A stretch of DNA of 64,000 bases. It comes from Clusia tigrina (lineage: Eukaryota > Arthropoda > Insecta > Diptera > Clusiidae). The notes beneath the pieces were generated by a model that saw nothing but the letters and a program-made list of their open reading frames with translations, did no database searches and was not told the origin of the DNA. The stretch spans positions 95,362,652-95,426,651 of the forward strand of contig OV050030.1 in the NCBI GenBank assembly GCA_920105625.2. The letters run 5' to 3'. Below are positions 46,015 through 55,925 of this stretch, piece by piece (the first letter of the stretch is position 1; each line of letters begins with the position of its first letter). Both the position numbers and the translations under genes were made by a program.

Positions 46015-46722
46015 CCTAAAGTGAATAGTTCCAGATGAATAAAGTCTTTTGAACAAACTTTGGGGACATCTCAACTGGATTACTTTAGACGGAAAAATCT
46101 TTTAAGTATCAGATTGAGGAAGCTTCAACTGGATTGCTTTGGACGGAAAAATCTTTTAAGCATCAGATTGAGGAAACTGCAACGGATTCATCAAGGATAA
46201 AAAGTGATCAAACGGCTCCCCAGTACAAAAGGAAAAGGATACAGCTCGAGATTCAAAATCTAATTGATATCGTTGGAATGTTTATTGTAAGTTAAATCTA
46301 AAATATATTTTTTTTGTGAAAAAGTGAAAGTTAAGAATTTTAAAGAAAAATTAAGAAAAAATTTAAACGAAAAATAAAAAAGAGAATTTTAAGAAAATTA
46401 AGAGTGAAAAAATTAATTAAAGAAAAATATTTAAAAAGAAATCTAAGAAAGAAAAAATTAATTAAAGGGAAATATTACCAAGAAATTCTATAAGAGAAAA
46501 CTAGCATTAATAATTTTCAGTGAAATTTATAAATTTTTTTTTGTTTTTGTTTAAATTGATTAAGAAAAGAACAAGTAAAAGCATAAGAAAAATTGAAAAT
46601 TGTTTTTCCCTTTGTGTTCATAAAAAAAAAAAATAATAAAAATGCCAGACGTATAGTTGAAAAATTAGCAAAGCTTAGCGTTAGCGGGACCGTCTACCTC
46701 TGATACAGTTCAAACCCAAACA
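46015..46722 (+). promoter_or_regulatory. Element E leader with 54-bp tandem duplication
   Basis: Two adjacent 54-bp copies (46071-46124 and 46125-46178; start TCAACTGGATT, end GAGGAAGCT/ACT) differ at four positions. The rest is very A-rich. No cluster of Su(Hw)-type TGCATA sites like that of the gypsy insulator was seen. ATG 46642 is in frame with gag but is followed by TAG at 46654 and 46666, so the original gag start may have been lost. Confidence 0.6.
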
Positions 46723-48249
46723 ATGACCGAAAATTTAGCTAGGGAGATAACCGAGTTGGTTACTACCACTATTAGAAATATCAATAATCCATTTTTGGAA
46801 ACAGATACCGAATCAGACCAAGGTTACACAATTCAAGTAAACTCAACGAACGCTAACGAATTAGACAAGATTCCAGACATAGTTAAATGTCTCAGGGAGT
46901 TCTCTGGAGTTCCAGGAGAATTTAATTCATGGCGGAAAACTGTTGACCGCATATTCACGGTATATGACCACATTAAAGGAACCCCCAAATACTATGCTAT
47001 TCTTCACATGGTTAGACACAAAATTGTCGGAGAAGCCGACACAGCACTGGAGTCATATAAAACTCCCTTAGAATGGGGTAAAATAAAGAAGTGCCTTATG
47101 ATGCACTACTCTGACAGAAGAGACATTGGAACTTTAGAGTACCAACTAACAACACTGACTCAGAGAAACTCCACAATACATGAATTCTACCAAAAAGTTT
47201 ACCAGCATTTATCTTTAATCCTAGACAAGATTGCTTGCCTAGAATTGGGTGAAGAATCACTGCGAGCAATGACCAATTCGTACAGAGAGAAAGCGTTAGA
47301 TACTTTCATACGCGGACTTAATGGGGATTTACCACGGTTGTTAAGTATACGAGAACCTACTTCATTGCCACAAGCACTAAATTTATGCCAAAAATTAGAC
47401 AATATGCTATACAGAATGCATTATGCTCAAAACAATTCTAGCAGTTTCAGAAATGCACCACCCAGACCACCAAGACCAGTGAAATTTAATTTTCCCCCAC
47501 AGAAAACGAACTTTTACCCAGAATTAGCTCACTGGCCACCAATACAAAATCACAATCCTTTCATTAGAAATAACAATAATAATCCTTTTTTCCGAAATAC
47601 GAATAGTTTCCCACAGAACACAAATCCCTTTTCACAAAATAGACATACAAACCCATTTACAAACAATATTTACAGACCAAATCAAAACGGATTTAACAAC
47701 AGGCCAAACTTCCCTCCAAAACCACCCCAACCAATGGAGGTCGACCCATCAGTTCAATCACGTCAAGTAAATTATCAGAATAGGCCAAACTTTCAAAATA
47801 GGCCAAATTTTCCAAATAACAATTTCACCCAAAATCGACCTCTGACTCAACAACACTACGTCCCAAATAAGATACAAAGAACCTTTTTGACGAATATATA
47901 TAACCCAATTTATCCTGAAGTTAATTACCAATATCCATGTTACGATCCCTATACACATTTTGCTCACCAAGAGGTCAACTTTCAGAATACCCCTTTAACT
48001 CCATATTACCCTTACTATCCTGACACAAATTTTGCTGATCAAGAAAGCAACTTCCAAGATATTTTTTCATCACCCAACAATCCTTATGATCCCAACGACA
48101 TATCCGCTTCCCAAATAGAACAATGGGAAGCTAATGAAGAAAATCCAATAGACTTACAGGAAACAAACCCATTCCAAGCTACTAATGTTAACCCAATCGA
48201 GACCAATGATAACTCTCGGCAAACCGACAGTATCCATTTTTTAGGATAA
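46723..48249 (+). CDS. gag: Element E Gag
   Basis: 508 codons from ATG 46723. Residues 55-230 form the retroviral-type capsid fold region (F-S-G-V-P-G-E-F-N-S-W-R-K, H-M-V-R-H-K-I-V-G-E-A, L-M-M-H-Y-S-D-R-R-D, E-F-Y-Q-K-V-Y). No CCHC knuckle, as is usual for errantiviruses. Residues 245-500 are N, P, F and Q rich with repeated N-P-F and N-R-P-N-F units. The last codons CAT TTT TTA carry the frameshift heptamer. An in-frame upstream ATG at 46642 is separated by two TAG codons, so the present protein may be about 27 residues short at its N terminus. Confidence 0.9.
   Translation: MTENLAREITELVTTTIRNINNPFLETDTESDQGYTIQVNSTNANELDKIPDIVKCLREFSGVPGEFNSWRKTVDRIFTVYDHIKGTPKYYAILHMVRHKIVGEADTALESYKTPLEWGKIKKCLMMHYSDRRDIGTLEYQLTTLTQRNSTIHEFYQKVYQHLSLILDKIACLELGEESLRAMTNSYREKALDTFIRGLNGDLPRLLSIREPTSLPQALNLCQKLDNMLYRMHYAQNNSSSFRNAPPRPPRPVKFNFPPQKTNFYPELAHWPPIQNHNPFIRNNNNNPFFRNTNSFPQNTNPFSQNRHTNPFTNNIYRPNQNGFNNRPNFPPKPPQPMEVDPSVQSRQVNYQNRPNFQNRPNFPNNNFTQNRPLTQQHYVPNKIQRTFLTNIYNPIYPEVNYQYPCYDPYTHFAHQEVNFQNTPLTPYYPYYPDTNFADQESNFQDIFSSPNNPYDPNDISASQIEQWEANEENPIDLQETNPFQATNVNPIETNDNSRQTDSIHFLG
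48237..48243 (+). promoter_or_regulatory. -1 ribosomal frameshift heptamer, T TTT TTA
   Basis: In gag phase the codons are caT TTT TTA GGA TAA. Slipping back one base gives TTT TTT AGG ATA AAA..., which opens the pol frame. This is the X XXY YYZ rule with the same heptamer as HIV-1 gag-pol. An inverted pair ACCGGGTGT (48282-48290) / ACACCGGT (48316-48323) lies downstream, though the 38-base spacing is longer than usual. Confidence 0.85.
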
Positions 48250-49571
48250 AACCATCTTCACTCCCCTACTTTGAATTTATTACCGGGTGTGGAGATGTAC
48301 TAAAATTTTTGATAGACACCGGTTCTAATAAGAACTACATTCAATCCACAAGAATTCAGTATCCTATACCCACCGACGAGTTATTTTCAGTAAACTCTGT
48401 AGCAGGAAATATCGAAATATCCCATCATACATTTTTAAAAATTTTTGGACCACAGACGCCAGAACTTAAATTCTTTATATTACCTGGATTAAAATCATTC
48501 CACGGAATTGTTGGTAATGATACTTTGAAGCAACTAGGTGCCATAATTCACACAGATGGAAATTTTATGACAATATTATCCGACCTAATTATTCCATTAA
48601 AGCAATACATAGCACAGGACGTTAATAACCTTAATCTACGTACGTCACATTTGACCGAGCAACAAACAGAAAGACTTAAGAAATTAATCGAAGAATGTCC
48701 TAATTTACTTTCCGATCCTAATAAAAAACTGACATATTCAACTTCTGTAAAAGGTGAAACACGAACTACAAACGACACTCCAATTTATTCCAAAAGTTAT
48801 CCGTATCCAATGGCTTTAAAAGAAGAAGTCGAAAGGCAAGTCGAAGAACTTTTAGCTGATGGCATAATAAGACCATTGAGATCTCCCTATAACGCACCCG
48901 TATGGATCGTCCCGAAAAAAATGGATTCATCGGGCGAAAAAAAGTATCGTATGGTAATTGATTACCGTAAGCTTAATGAGGTTACCATTCCGGATAGATA
49001 TCCAATTCCGGAGATACAGGAAGTTCTCGCCAACCTCGGCAGAAATCAATTTTTCTCGATCATTGACTTAAAAAGTGGATTTCATCAGATACCTCTTAAG
49101 ATATCTGATGTAGAAAAAACGGCTTTTTCCATAAATAATGGAAAATACGAATTCGTAAAACTTCCATTTGGACTTAAAAACGCCCCGGCTATCTTCCAAA
49201 GAACTTTGGACGACATCCTTCGTCAACACATTGGAAATAAATGCTACGTTTACGTCGATGACATCATAATCTTTGGAAAAAATTTAGATGAGCATTTCAA
49301 AAATTTAGAAATCGTATTAAAGACACTGGAAGCTGCAAACATGAAAGTGCAGCTAGATAAATGTGAGTTTTTGAAAAAAGAGGTAGAGTTTTTAGGTTAC
49401 GTAGTTGGAATAAATGGAATAAAGACTAATGGGAAGAAAGTAGAAGCAATAGCAAAAAAGCCAATACCAAAAACACTAAAAGAACTTCGGTCGTTTCTTG
49501 GTATGTCCGGGTACTATAGACGATTTATTAGAGACTATGCAAAGATTGCAAAGCCTCGAAAAATAAAATAA
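48240..49571 (+). pseudogene. pol: Element E pol: protease and reverse transcriptase
   Basis: Entered by frameshift at 48237-48243 rather than by its own start. Protease: F-L-I-D-T-G-S-N-K-N near 48308 and G-I-V-G-N-D-T-L near 48505. RT: P-K-K-M-D-S-S-G-E-K-K-Y-R-M-V-I-D-Y-R-K-L-N, F-S-I-I-D-L-K-S-G-F-H-Q-I, F-G-L-K-N-A-P-A-I-F-Q-R and V-Y-V-D-D-I-I-I. All catalytic residues present. At 49545-49571 a deletion or shift after K-I-A-K-P ends the frame, and RNase H continues in frame 2. Confidence 0.9.
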
Positions 49572-50518
49572 TAACTTTCGACGAAGACGCCATTGACTCT
49601 TTTAACAAAATTAAAAATTCATTAACTTCAAAAGAAGTAATCCTATCTCACCCCAATTTTAATAATGAATTTGAGTTAACTACTGATGCCTCCAATTTCG
49701 CGATAGGAGCGGTATTATCTCAAAACGACAAACCAATAACCTTTATCTCTAGATCGTTATCAAAAACCGAAGAGAATTATGCCACAAATGAAAAAGAAAT
49801 GTTGGCAATCATTTGGTCATTAAATTCACTCAGAAGTTATCTCTATGGTTCTAGGAAAGTAAAAATATATACGGACCATCAACCACTTACTTACGCTCTA
49901 AGTACAAAAAATGCGAACAGTAAAATGAAAAGATGGAAGGCTATCCTAGAGGAGTATAACTATCAGCTTATCTACAAACCTGGCAAAGCAAATGTTGTAG
50001 CTGACACCCTTTCTCGGATACCAAACGAAATTAATTCATTAACACCCACAATCCATAGTGACGAAAGCTCCAACCATAATTTGGTGCCTTGCACTGAAAC
50101 TCCGATTAATGTATTTAAAAATCAGATTTTCTTAAAAATCGATGACACGCCCTCTTATCAATTTAAAATAATATTTCCCGGCTATCATAGACACATAATA
50201 AAGGAACAACGCTATACAAAAGAAAAACTTTTAGCTCTATTGAAAACATATCTAAACCCATCTGTCATAAACGGCATTCAAACCGAGGAAAGAATTATGG
50301 GTAGCATTCAAAACATTTATCCACTCCATTTTGCAAATTACAAAACACGATATACCCAAAAACTCGTTGAAGATGTAACAAACGATCAGGAACAAGAAAA
50401 CATAATCCTGGAGACGCATAATCGTGCCCACCGAAACGCTCTCGAAAACAAATCACAAATTATTGATAAATACTATTTCCCAGGAATGCTTAATAAGATC
50501 AAGAACAAAACTTTGTAG
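49562..50518 (+). pseudogene. pol: Element E pol: RNase H and integrase zinc-binding region
   Basis: I-I-T-F-D-E-D, E-L-T-T-D-A-S-N-F-A, T-N-E-K-E-M-L-A-I-I-W, I-Y-T-D-H-Q-P-L-T-Y and N-V-V-A-D-T-L-S-R give a complete RNase H. After a linker, E-T-H-N-R-A-H-R-N begins the HHCC zinc finger; its cysteines (C-R-T-C) are in the next frame because of a one-base-type shift near 50505-50518. Confidence 0.9.
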
Positions 50519-51317
50519 GACTTGCAAAGAAAATAAGTATGAAAGACACCCGAACCAAATCAAATTAAACGAAACACCATTACAGACCTTTCCAGGACAC
50601 ACAGTTCACATAGACCTATTTTTGACAGAAAATAAAGTAGTAATGACGGCACTTGACAAATTCACAAAATACGCCCAGACCAAAATAGTAAAGAGTAGAT
50701 CAATAGAAGATCTAAGAAGGCCCCTTAGGGACATTATATTTTCATTTGGCGTACCGAAAGCAATAATCATTGACAACGAACCATCTCTCAATTCTAATTC
50801 GATGAAATTTATGATGACGGACGAATTAGGCATTAACATTTATACAGCACCCCCATACAAAAGTCAGGCTAACGGCCAAGTAGAACGATTCCACTCAACG
50901 TTAGTAGAAATAATGCGTTGCCTAAAAGAAAGTGGAGCACATAGAAATTTCGAGGAACTTTTGGAACGCGCCGTATCTGAGTACAATCATTCAATACACT
51001 CGGTAACTGGCAAGAAACCAGTTGATTTATTTTTCAGAAGAAACGTAGGTTTTACACGAGAAGATTTCGAAAAAGCTAGAGTTGCGAATTTTGAAGCATT
51101 AGAAAAGAAACAAAAAAAGGATCTCGAATACCATAACAAGTACAAACAGGAACCTAAACGATATTTACCTGGCCAAGTAATATATGTCAAGAGAAATAGA
51201 CGGTTAGGAACAAAATTGTCAAAATCATTCACCAAAGAAATGGTTAGAGAAGATAGAACCAGTACACTCGTAACAGAAACCGGACGAATAATTCACAAAA
51301 GTCTAATTAGAAATTAA
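50510..51317 (+). pseudogene. pol: Element E pol: integrase core and C-terminus
   Basis: L-C-R-T-C-K-E-N-K-Y finishes the zinc finger. Core: H-T-V-H-I-D-L-F, A-I-I-I-D-N-E-P and N-G-Q-V-E-R-F-H provide the D, D, E triad. The C-terminal region has G-Q-V-I-Y-V-K-R-N-R-R and ends at TAA 51315. Apart from the upstream shift this domain is intact. Confidence 0.9.
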
Positions 51318-51347
51318 ATCATTTCAGTTAATATTTTTTCTGGCAAC

Positions 51348-51800
51348 ATGCAGAGCCGACTCGCAGATACTGGATTACTCAATTCACAATTAGTCACAAT
51401 AGAGACGGGAATGGCAAAATTACAAATTGGCAACAGAACTTATTCCTCAAACGAAACAAAAATATACGCACCATTACCTGCTTTGCTACAACCGAAACCT
51501 ACATCAGGAAATATGGAAGAAGTCTTATCATTAGAAATGATGAAAGAGTTGAACACAAGAAATACAGAATACATCGAATTACTGGACGCACGCAACAAAA
51601 TATCCCTAGCCGCCGTCATAACAGTAACACTTTCAGTAATAGCATTAGGAACAGCAATTTTAATGATTTACAAACGTAAAATAACAAAAATTAAGGAAAC
51701 CCATCCAGAGTTATTAAAGGGACGAAACCACGAACTTTCGGAATCAGCCATTGAAGGACTCAACCAAATTTTTGATAAAAAAACAAACGAGGACGTTTGA
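51348..51800 (+). CDS. env: Element E Env stub: stem, membrane anchor and tail only
   Basis: 150 codons from ATG 51348. It has no signal peptide, furin site or fusion peptide. One hydrophobic segment at residues about 84-107 (L-A-A-V-I-T-V-T-L-S-V-I-A-L), then K-R-K-I-T-K-I and an acidic tail of about 40 residues. Errantivirus env genes are usually above 400 codons and spliced, so most of the ectodomain has been deleted between pol (51317) and here. It ends just before the polypurine tract. Confidence 0.7.
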   Translation: MQSRLADTGLLNSQLVTIETGMAKLQIGNRTYSSNETKIYAPLPALLQPKPTSGNMEEVLSLEMMKELNTRNTEYIELLDARNKISLAAVITVTLSVIALGTAILMIYKRKITKIKETHPELLKGRNHELSESAIEGLNQIFDKKTNEDV

Positions 51801-51803
51801 ATT

Positions 51804-51885
51804 AAGGAGGGGAGGAGTTAACGTCACATATATTAAAAACTCCAAAGTGCATTTCAAAGTTACACGCGCATCCGCTCTGGAAGAA
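51804..51885 (+). repeat. Element E polypurine tract and truncated 3' LTR
   Basis: AAGGAGGGGAGG (51804-51815), then AGTTAACGTCAC... for 70 bp, identical to 45680-45749. Homology ends after CTCTGGAAGAA at 51885, where inverted T sequence (AATTCTGGGACTGTGGG) begins. Confidence 0.9.
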
Positions 51886-52246
51886 AATTCTGGGACTGTG
51901 GGAAAATTCTATATTGCAACACTTTGATCAACTCTATTGGATCGAATGTAAATATCCAGAACTATCAACATCACTAAATTCATCAGATGGACTAAAATTT
52001 AAAGATATTCCATTTCTATGAGGTTTCTGGACCAAAATTTCATGTATATTCTTATGGAGATCCAAATTCACATAAAACCTTTTCACTTTTTTATTCTAAG
52101 TCGAAAGGTTTTATAAAAGTAATCGCTTGGTTCTTTAAGTTGACAGCTTCTGTGGAAAAACTTCAAAATTAAAGAAAAGAATTTGGTGAAAAAATTGTGG
52201 GAAAAAAATTGTTAAGATGAAATCGAAGGTGCCGGGCTGGGTCATT
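51886..52246 (-). repeat. T module, copy 4 (inverted, inner end lost)
   Basis: Reverse complement of T from the equivalent of about 45315 outward to AATGACCC (52246). The inner roughly 190 bp, including CCGTTGGCAAAA and a (TA) tract, are missing. Starts the right arm of the large inverted repeat. Confidence 0.8.
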
Positions 52247-52268
52247 TTATTTAGTAAATATAAAGGAT

Positions 52269-52496
52269 TCACTGGTTTATACCAATACATTTTTCTTTGT
52301 ATGTATGCGCTGTGGCTAGATTTTGGTATATCTTATCAGGTAAGTAGCTGAGCATTGTATGCTGTACGCTGTACCCTGTGTGGTAAGTTGGTAAGTTGTG
52401 TGCTGTAAGACCTACTGTATTTCGTCGCTGCGCACGGGTGAGTGACGGGTTGTTAACCAACTTAGATAAAAATTTATTGTGAGTCAGGTTGTGCAT
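52269..52496 (-). CDS. 75-codon ORF of unknown function, copy 3
   Basis: Intact; one residue differs from copies 1 and 2 (P instead of A in N-L-A-T-Y-H). No recognised domain. Confidence 0.35.
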   Translation of the reverse strand: MHNLTHNKFLSKLVNNPSLTRAQRRNTVGLTAHNLPTYHTGYSVQHTMLSYLPDKIYQNLATAHTYKEKCIGINQ

Positions 52497-52594
52497 ACTA
52501 TTTGGATAATAATTATTGATTGAAAAAATTGTATAAAAGGCATGTTTATGATATAAGATTTACACTTATAAATTTCGATTGAAACAGAAAAGAA

Positions 52595-52856
52595 ATGGAA
52601 ACTTTAAAGACACTCAACAATATCACGGCTAAAAAGGGATATAAGAAACTCATACTGATGTTAAGGGACCTTCCAAAGGATGCTAATTTAAAAATAATAA
52701 TGAATTAGTCGGGTAGAGACACTGTGCGGAGTAAAATTAGTGTTGCATCTTCCCGATAACGTGCTGTTTTTACCTGACAAATTCAACACTTTAACGGATG
52801 ATGACATCAAGGAGATCGCAAATAGAGTATATTTTATACAAAAAGTAATTGTATGA
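52595..52856 (+). pseudogene. U module ORF pieces a and b (unidentified small protein)
   Basis: Two frames: 52595-52708 (ATG start, 37 codons, M-E-T-L-K-T-L-N-N-I-T...) and 52704-52856 (50 codons, containing L-V-L-H-L-P-D-N-V-L-F-L and L-T-D-D-D-I-K-E-I-A-N-R-V). The frames abut, which suggests one protein of about 85-90 residues with a small shift. Residue patterns alternate hydrophobic and charged as in a folded domain. No family recognised. Confidence 0.4.
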
Positions 52857-52879
52857 AAAAGTGATAATTTTTGTTTTGA

Positions 52880-53113
52880 ACAATAAAAATTAATAAAATA
52901 CCACTTATTAAATTCTGTTATAAATATTTTTATTTTAAAATAAAAACACTTGAAAATTCAAAATGTTATATCCACATTGGAAATGTGGTAATATTAGGCA
53001 AAGATTTAAACATGACCAAAATTGCACGAACATATTCAACACGTATTGGAAACAATATTCATCCTGATGCTTTCCTCCAAGGTGTAGTGTATAGCGTGTT
53101 CCACACACAATAA
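52880..53113 (+). pseudogene. U module ORF piece c (unidentified)
   Basis: 77 codons open after a TGA, without an ATG near the start. The second half reads C-Y-I-H-I-G-N-V-V-I-L-G-K-D-L-N and later I-G-N-N-I-H-P-D-A-F-L-Q-G, ending H-T-Q stop. It looks like the C-terminal end of a real protein. Same orientation as pieces a, b and d. Confidence 0.4.
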
Positions 53114-53303
53114 AATTAGCAAAATTATTATTTAAAAAGGAAAATAAATCTCTTTGATTTCATTTTAACTATTATTATTATTAATTATTTAATTAATTAC
53201 ACGGAAGTGAGGTAATTTAAAGATGATGACATACATTTTAAACACTTTATTTTTTGTTTGGTATCGCTTAATAAAAATATTCATAGACATATACCGAAAT
53301 TAG

Positions 53304-53477
53304 TTTAAGAAAATTGTAATTCCACTCTGTGAAAAGGGAAGAAAAAGAAAAATAAATTATTTAAATGTTGATGCAATAATCACAAAATCCAAAAGCTTCC
53401 TTCAAAACTATTTTGAAGGCAATATTCGAACGTTTCATCTACCACAGACTCGATTTCTCCACGGAGAGAAATATTAA
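53304..53477 (+). pseudogene. U module ORF piece d (unidentified)
   Basis: 57 codons after a TAG: K-K-I-V-I-P-L-C-E-K-G-R-K-R-K, then S-F-L-Q-N-Y-F-E-G-N-I and T-R-F-L-H-G-E-K-Y stop. The preceding 80 bases are open in other frames. It ends 7 bases before the poly(T) (jockey tail). No family recognised. Confidence 0.4.
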
Positions 53478-53662
53478 AATTAATTTTTTTTTTTAAATCT
53501 CCAGTTTTATTAGCATTCTACCCCTTGGGGTAATAATCAAATTAAATAACAATATTAAACAACTACATAGATAAATACATAAAGTTATTTTTTAAATAGT
53601 TATTTAAAACAACATGAGGAAGAGGAGCCACTTCTAATCTCCCATAAGGTTAGTTCAGAACT

Positions 53663-53720
53663 ATTGCATTAGACATTTATTATCATAAATTGAGTGGTGT
53701 TGCTCGCTTCAGTCGTCGTG
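53663..53720 (+). repeat. 58-bp target-site duplication of LINE H, copy 3 (5' side)
   Basis: ATTGCATTAGACATTTATTA...CAGTCGTCGTG; identical over 58 bp to 55926-55983. Confidence 0.9.
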
Positions 53721-53725
53721 TGGGT

Positions 53726-54839
53726 GGCTTTCACCCGTGGGGCTAGGTTGGCTTTCATACTGAAAGCAGGCAAAAAGGTGGACCACACGCCAAAAGCCTA
53801 TCGGCCCATTAGCCTAACGTAATTCCTGCTAAAAGTTATGGAAAAAATTCTGGACCAATATATCAGGGAAACTTATCTTAAAGATTCTCCTCTTCATATT
53901 GAACAATACGCTTACCAATCAGGCAAATCGACTCAGACAGCCATACATAGATTAACGAGCAAAATTGAAAAGGCGTTTGAGGGTAAAGAAATAGCTCTCT
54001 GTACATCGGTTGACATTGCGGGGGCTTTTGACAATGCTACTTTCAGATCAATTGAGGAGGGGATGAACAGGAAAGGTATACAAAGACTGATCATAACATG
54101 GGTTCTCAATATGCTGAAAAACAGAACGACAATCTTTGAAACAGGGACAGCAAAGCAAATTGTCAGGTCAACCAAAGGATGTCCCCAGGGGGGCGTCCTA
54201 TCGCCACTCCTATGGTTATTGGTTATCGACGAGCTCTTACAAACTCTCAATGACCTCGGATACGAAGTTCAGGGCTTTGCGGATGATTTGGTAATTATGG
54301 TCAGAGGCAAGTTTGACTCTACCATAACAGATCGCATGCAACTAACTCTTGACATCACTCAAAACTGGTGTCAGGAGAAAGGCCTATCGATAAATCCGAA
54401 TAAAACAAACGTGGTACCCTTCACCAAAAGAAGGAAACTGAATCTGGGGACCTTAAGTTTAGGGACCACAAACTTAACAATGTCCAATGAAATGAAATAT
54501 CGGGGAGTAATCCTAGACAAAACTCTAACTTGGAAAAACCACTTATCATACATAACTAGTAAAGCCTTAAGAACAACCTATGCTTGCCAGAGGTTGTACG
54601 GTAAAACATGGGGACTACGGCCAAAAATGATGGCGTGGTCATATAAAACAATAATAGTACCAATAATTACTTACGCGTCGTTGGTATGGTGGCCAAAAGT
54701 AAACCAAACAAGAGCTCAGATGACTTTTAACAAAGCTTCACCGTATAGCCTGTTTGAGTGTGACGGGAGCAATGAGAACGTGCCCCACACTAGCTTTGGG
54801 AGTGATCACTGGACTGACTCCTCTACACCTTGTAGTTAA
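53726..54839 (+). pseudogene. LINE H reverse transcriptase, copy 3
   Basis: Open from the H start through Y-R-P-I-S-L-T, a TAA at about 53820, then 53838-54839 with Q-Y-A-Y-Q-S-G-K-S-T, S-V-D-I-A-G-A-F-D-N, C-P-Q-G-G-V-L-S-P and G-F-A-D-D-L-V-I. The last 85 bases are out of frame relative to the protein, which continues in 54754-55767. Confidence 0.85.
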
Positions 54840-55767
54840 AAGGATGGCGACCAGCGCGGCCCTAAGGCTACCTAATCTAGCCCATCTTAAAGAAGGCAAC
54901 CTTTCGGGGCACGCAAAGATTCTGGACACTGTCTGGAATTCTCCGTGCCTCATGGTCTTCGACAAAATGGACAGAAAATTAGACTTCTCAAAGCAATTCA
55001 AAGTGGTCATCAGTGACCGTTCAGCTTGGAGAAACAAGGAAATAATAATAAAACAGGACTCACAGTTGTGGTATACAGATGGGTCCAAAATGGAAGATGG
55101 CAGTGCAGGAGCTGGAATTGTAGGGCCAAATTTCCAAAAAGTAATTGATATGGGAAAAACAGCTTCCATTTTTCAGGCGGAGGTCCACGCTTTAGAGTTA
55201 TGTGCTAGGGAATGTCTACGCATGGGTACACGCAACACCAAAATATGCATACTCTCAGATAGCCACTCTCAGGCAGCTCTAAAATCATTAATAAACTTCT
55301 CATTCCAATCAAAGTTGGTCTGGGAATGCTGTAAACTTCTCAATACCCTAGCAGCGAGAAACTCTGTTACGCTAATGTGGGTACCGGGACACGAGGGACA
55401 TGTGGGCAACGAAATGGCAGATTTTGCAGACACTGCCTTTATAGGCCCAGAACCCTTCTGTGGGGTAAACAGTAGCTTCACAAATAACTTGTTGTGCGAA
55501 CAGGAAAAACGAGGTCTGCTAAACTACTGGAGAGCCCAAAAAGGCATGCGGCAGTCGAGACTACTCATTGACCCTGAACACATCAGGGTAGATGCTTCTT
55601 TAAACCTCAGCAGAAATGACATCAAACTCTACACTGAACTTTTAACAGGACACTGTAGACTAAATTACCATCTGAAAAAAATAAGCGTGGTAGAAGACGT
55701 TTCCTGTCGGCAGAACACATTCTATGCACTTGCCCAGCGGTGGCAAGACGCAGACATAATTACCTAG
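54754..55767 (+). pseudogene. LINE H connection and RNase H, copy 3
   Basis: Longest RNase H frame of the three: T-G-L-T-P-L-H-L linker, W-Y-T-D-G-S-K-M-E-D-G, F-Q-A-E-V-H-A-L-E-L, L-S-D-S-H-S-Q-A-A, W-V-P-G-H-E-G-H-V-G-N-E-M-A-D. The CCHC terminus is lost by a small deletion. Confidence 0.85.
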
Positions 55768-55925
55768 GCAGTGGGTTCATATCTCCAAATCACCTAGTTA
55801 AAATTAAGCCCACAGCAGTTACGAGATTTATAAAAAGTCTAGGACTGTTTTAGTTGGGTACGAGGCTGCACAATAGATTTTTTAGGTCGCGGTGTTCTTT
55901 TAGCCTGTTAATAATAATAATAATA

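Larger units (their letters stand above)
45680..51885 (+). mobile_element. Element E: errantivirus (gypsy-type endogenous retrovirus), 3' LTR truncated
   Basis: 5' LTR 45680-45997, Lys-tRNA-type primer site, leader, gag (46723-48249), pol by -1 frameshifting (48237-51317, two indels), env stub (51348-51800), polypurine tract 51804-51815 and the first 70 bp of a 3' LTR (51816-51885). The 70 bp are identical to the 5' LTR, so the insertion is recent relative to other elements here. The 3' flank and the remaining LTR were lost together with the end of inverted T. Confidence 0.9.
53721..55925 (+). mobile_element. LINE H, copy 3
   Basis: 5' end inside the RT fingers, RT, RNase H, (TAA)n tail at about 55908-55925. 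Both flanking 58-bp duplications are identical here. Compared with copy 1 it lacks about 25 bp in the C-terminal CCHC region (near 55712). Confidence 0.85.

Noticed and set aside
48282..48323. Treating the downstream inverted pair as the proven frameshift stimulator
   Set aside because: The spacing from the slippery site (38 bases) is too long compared with known -1 frameshift signals; reported only as a possibility.
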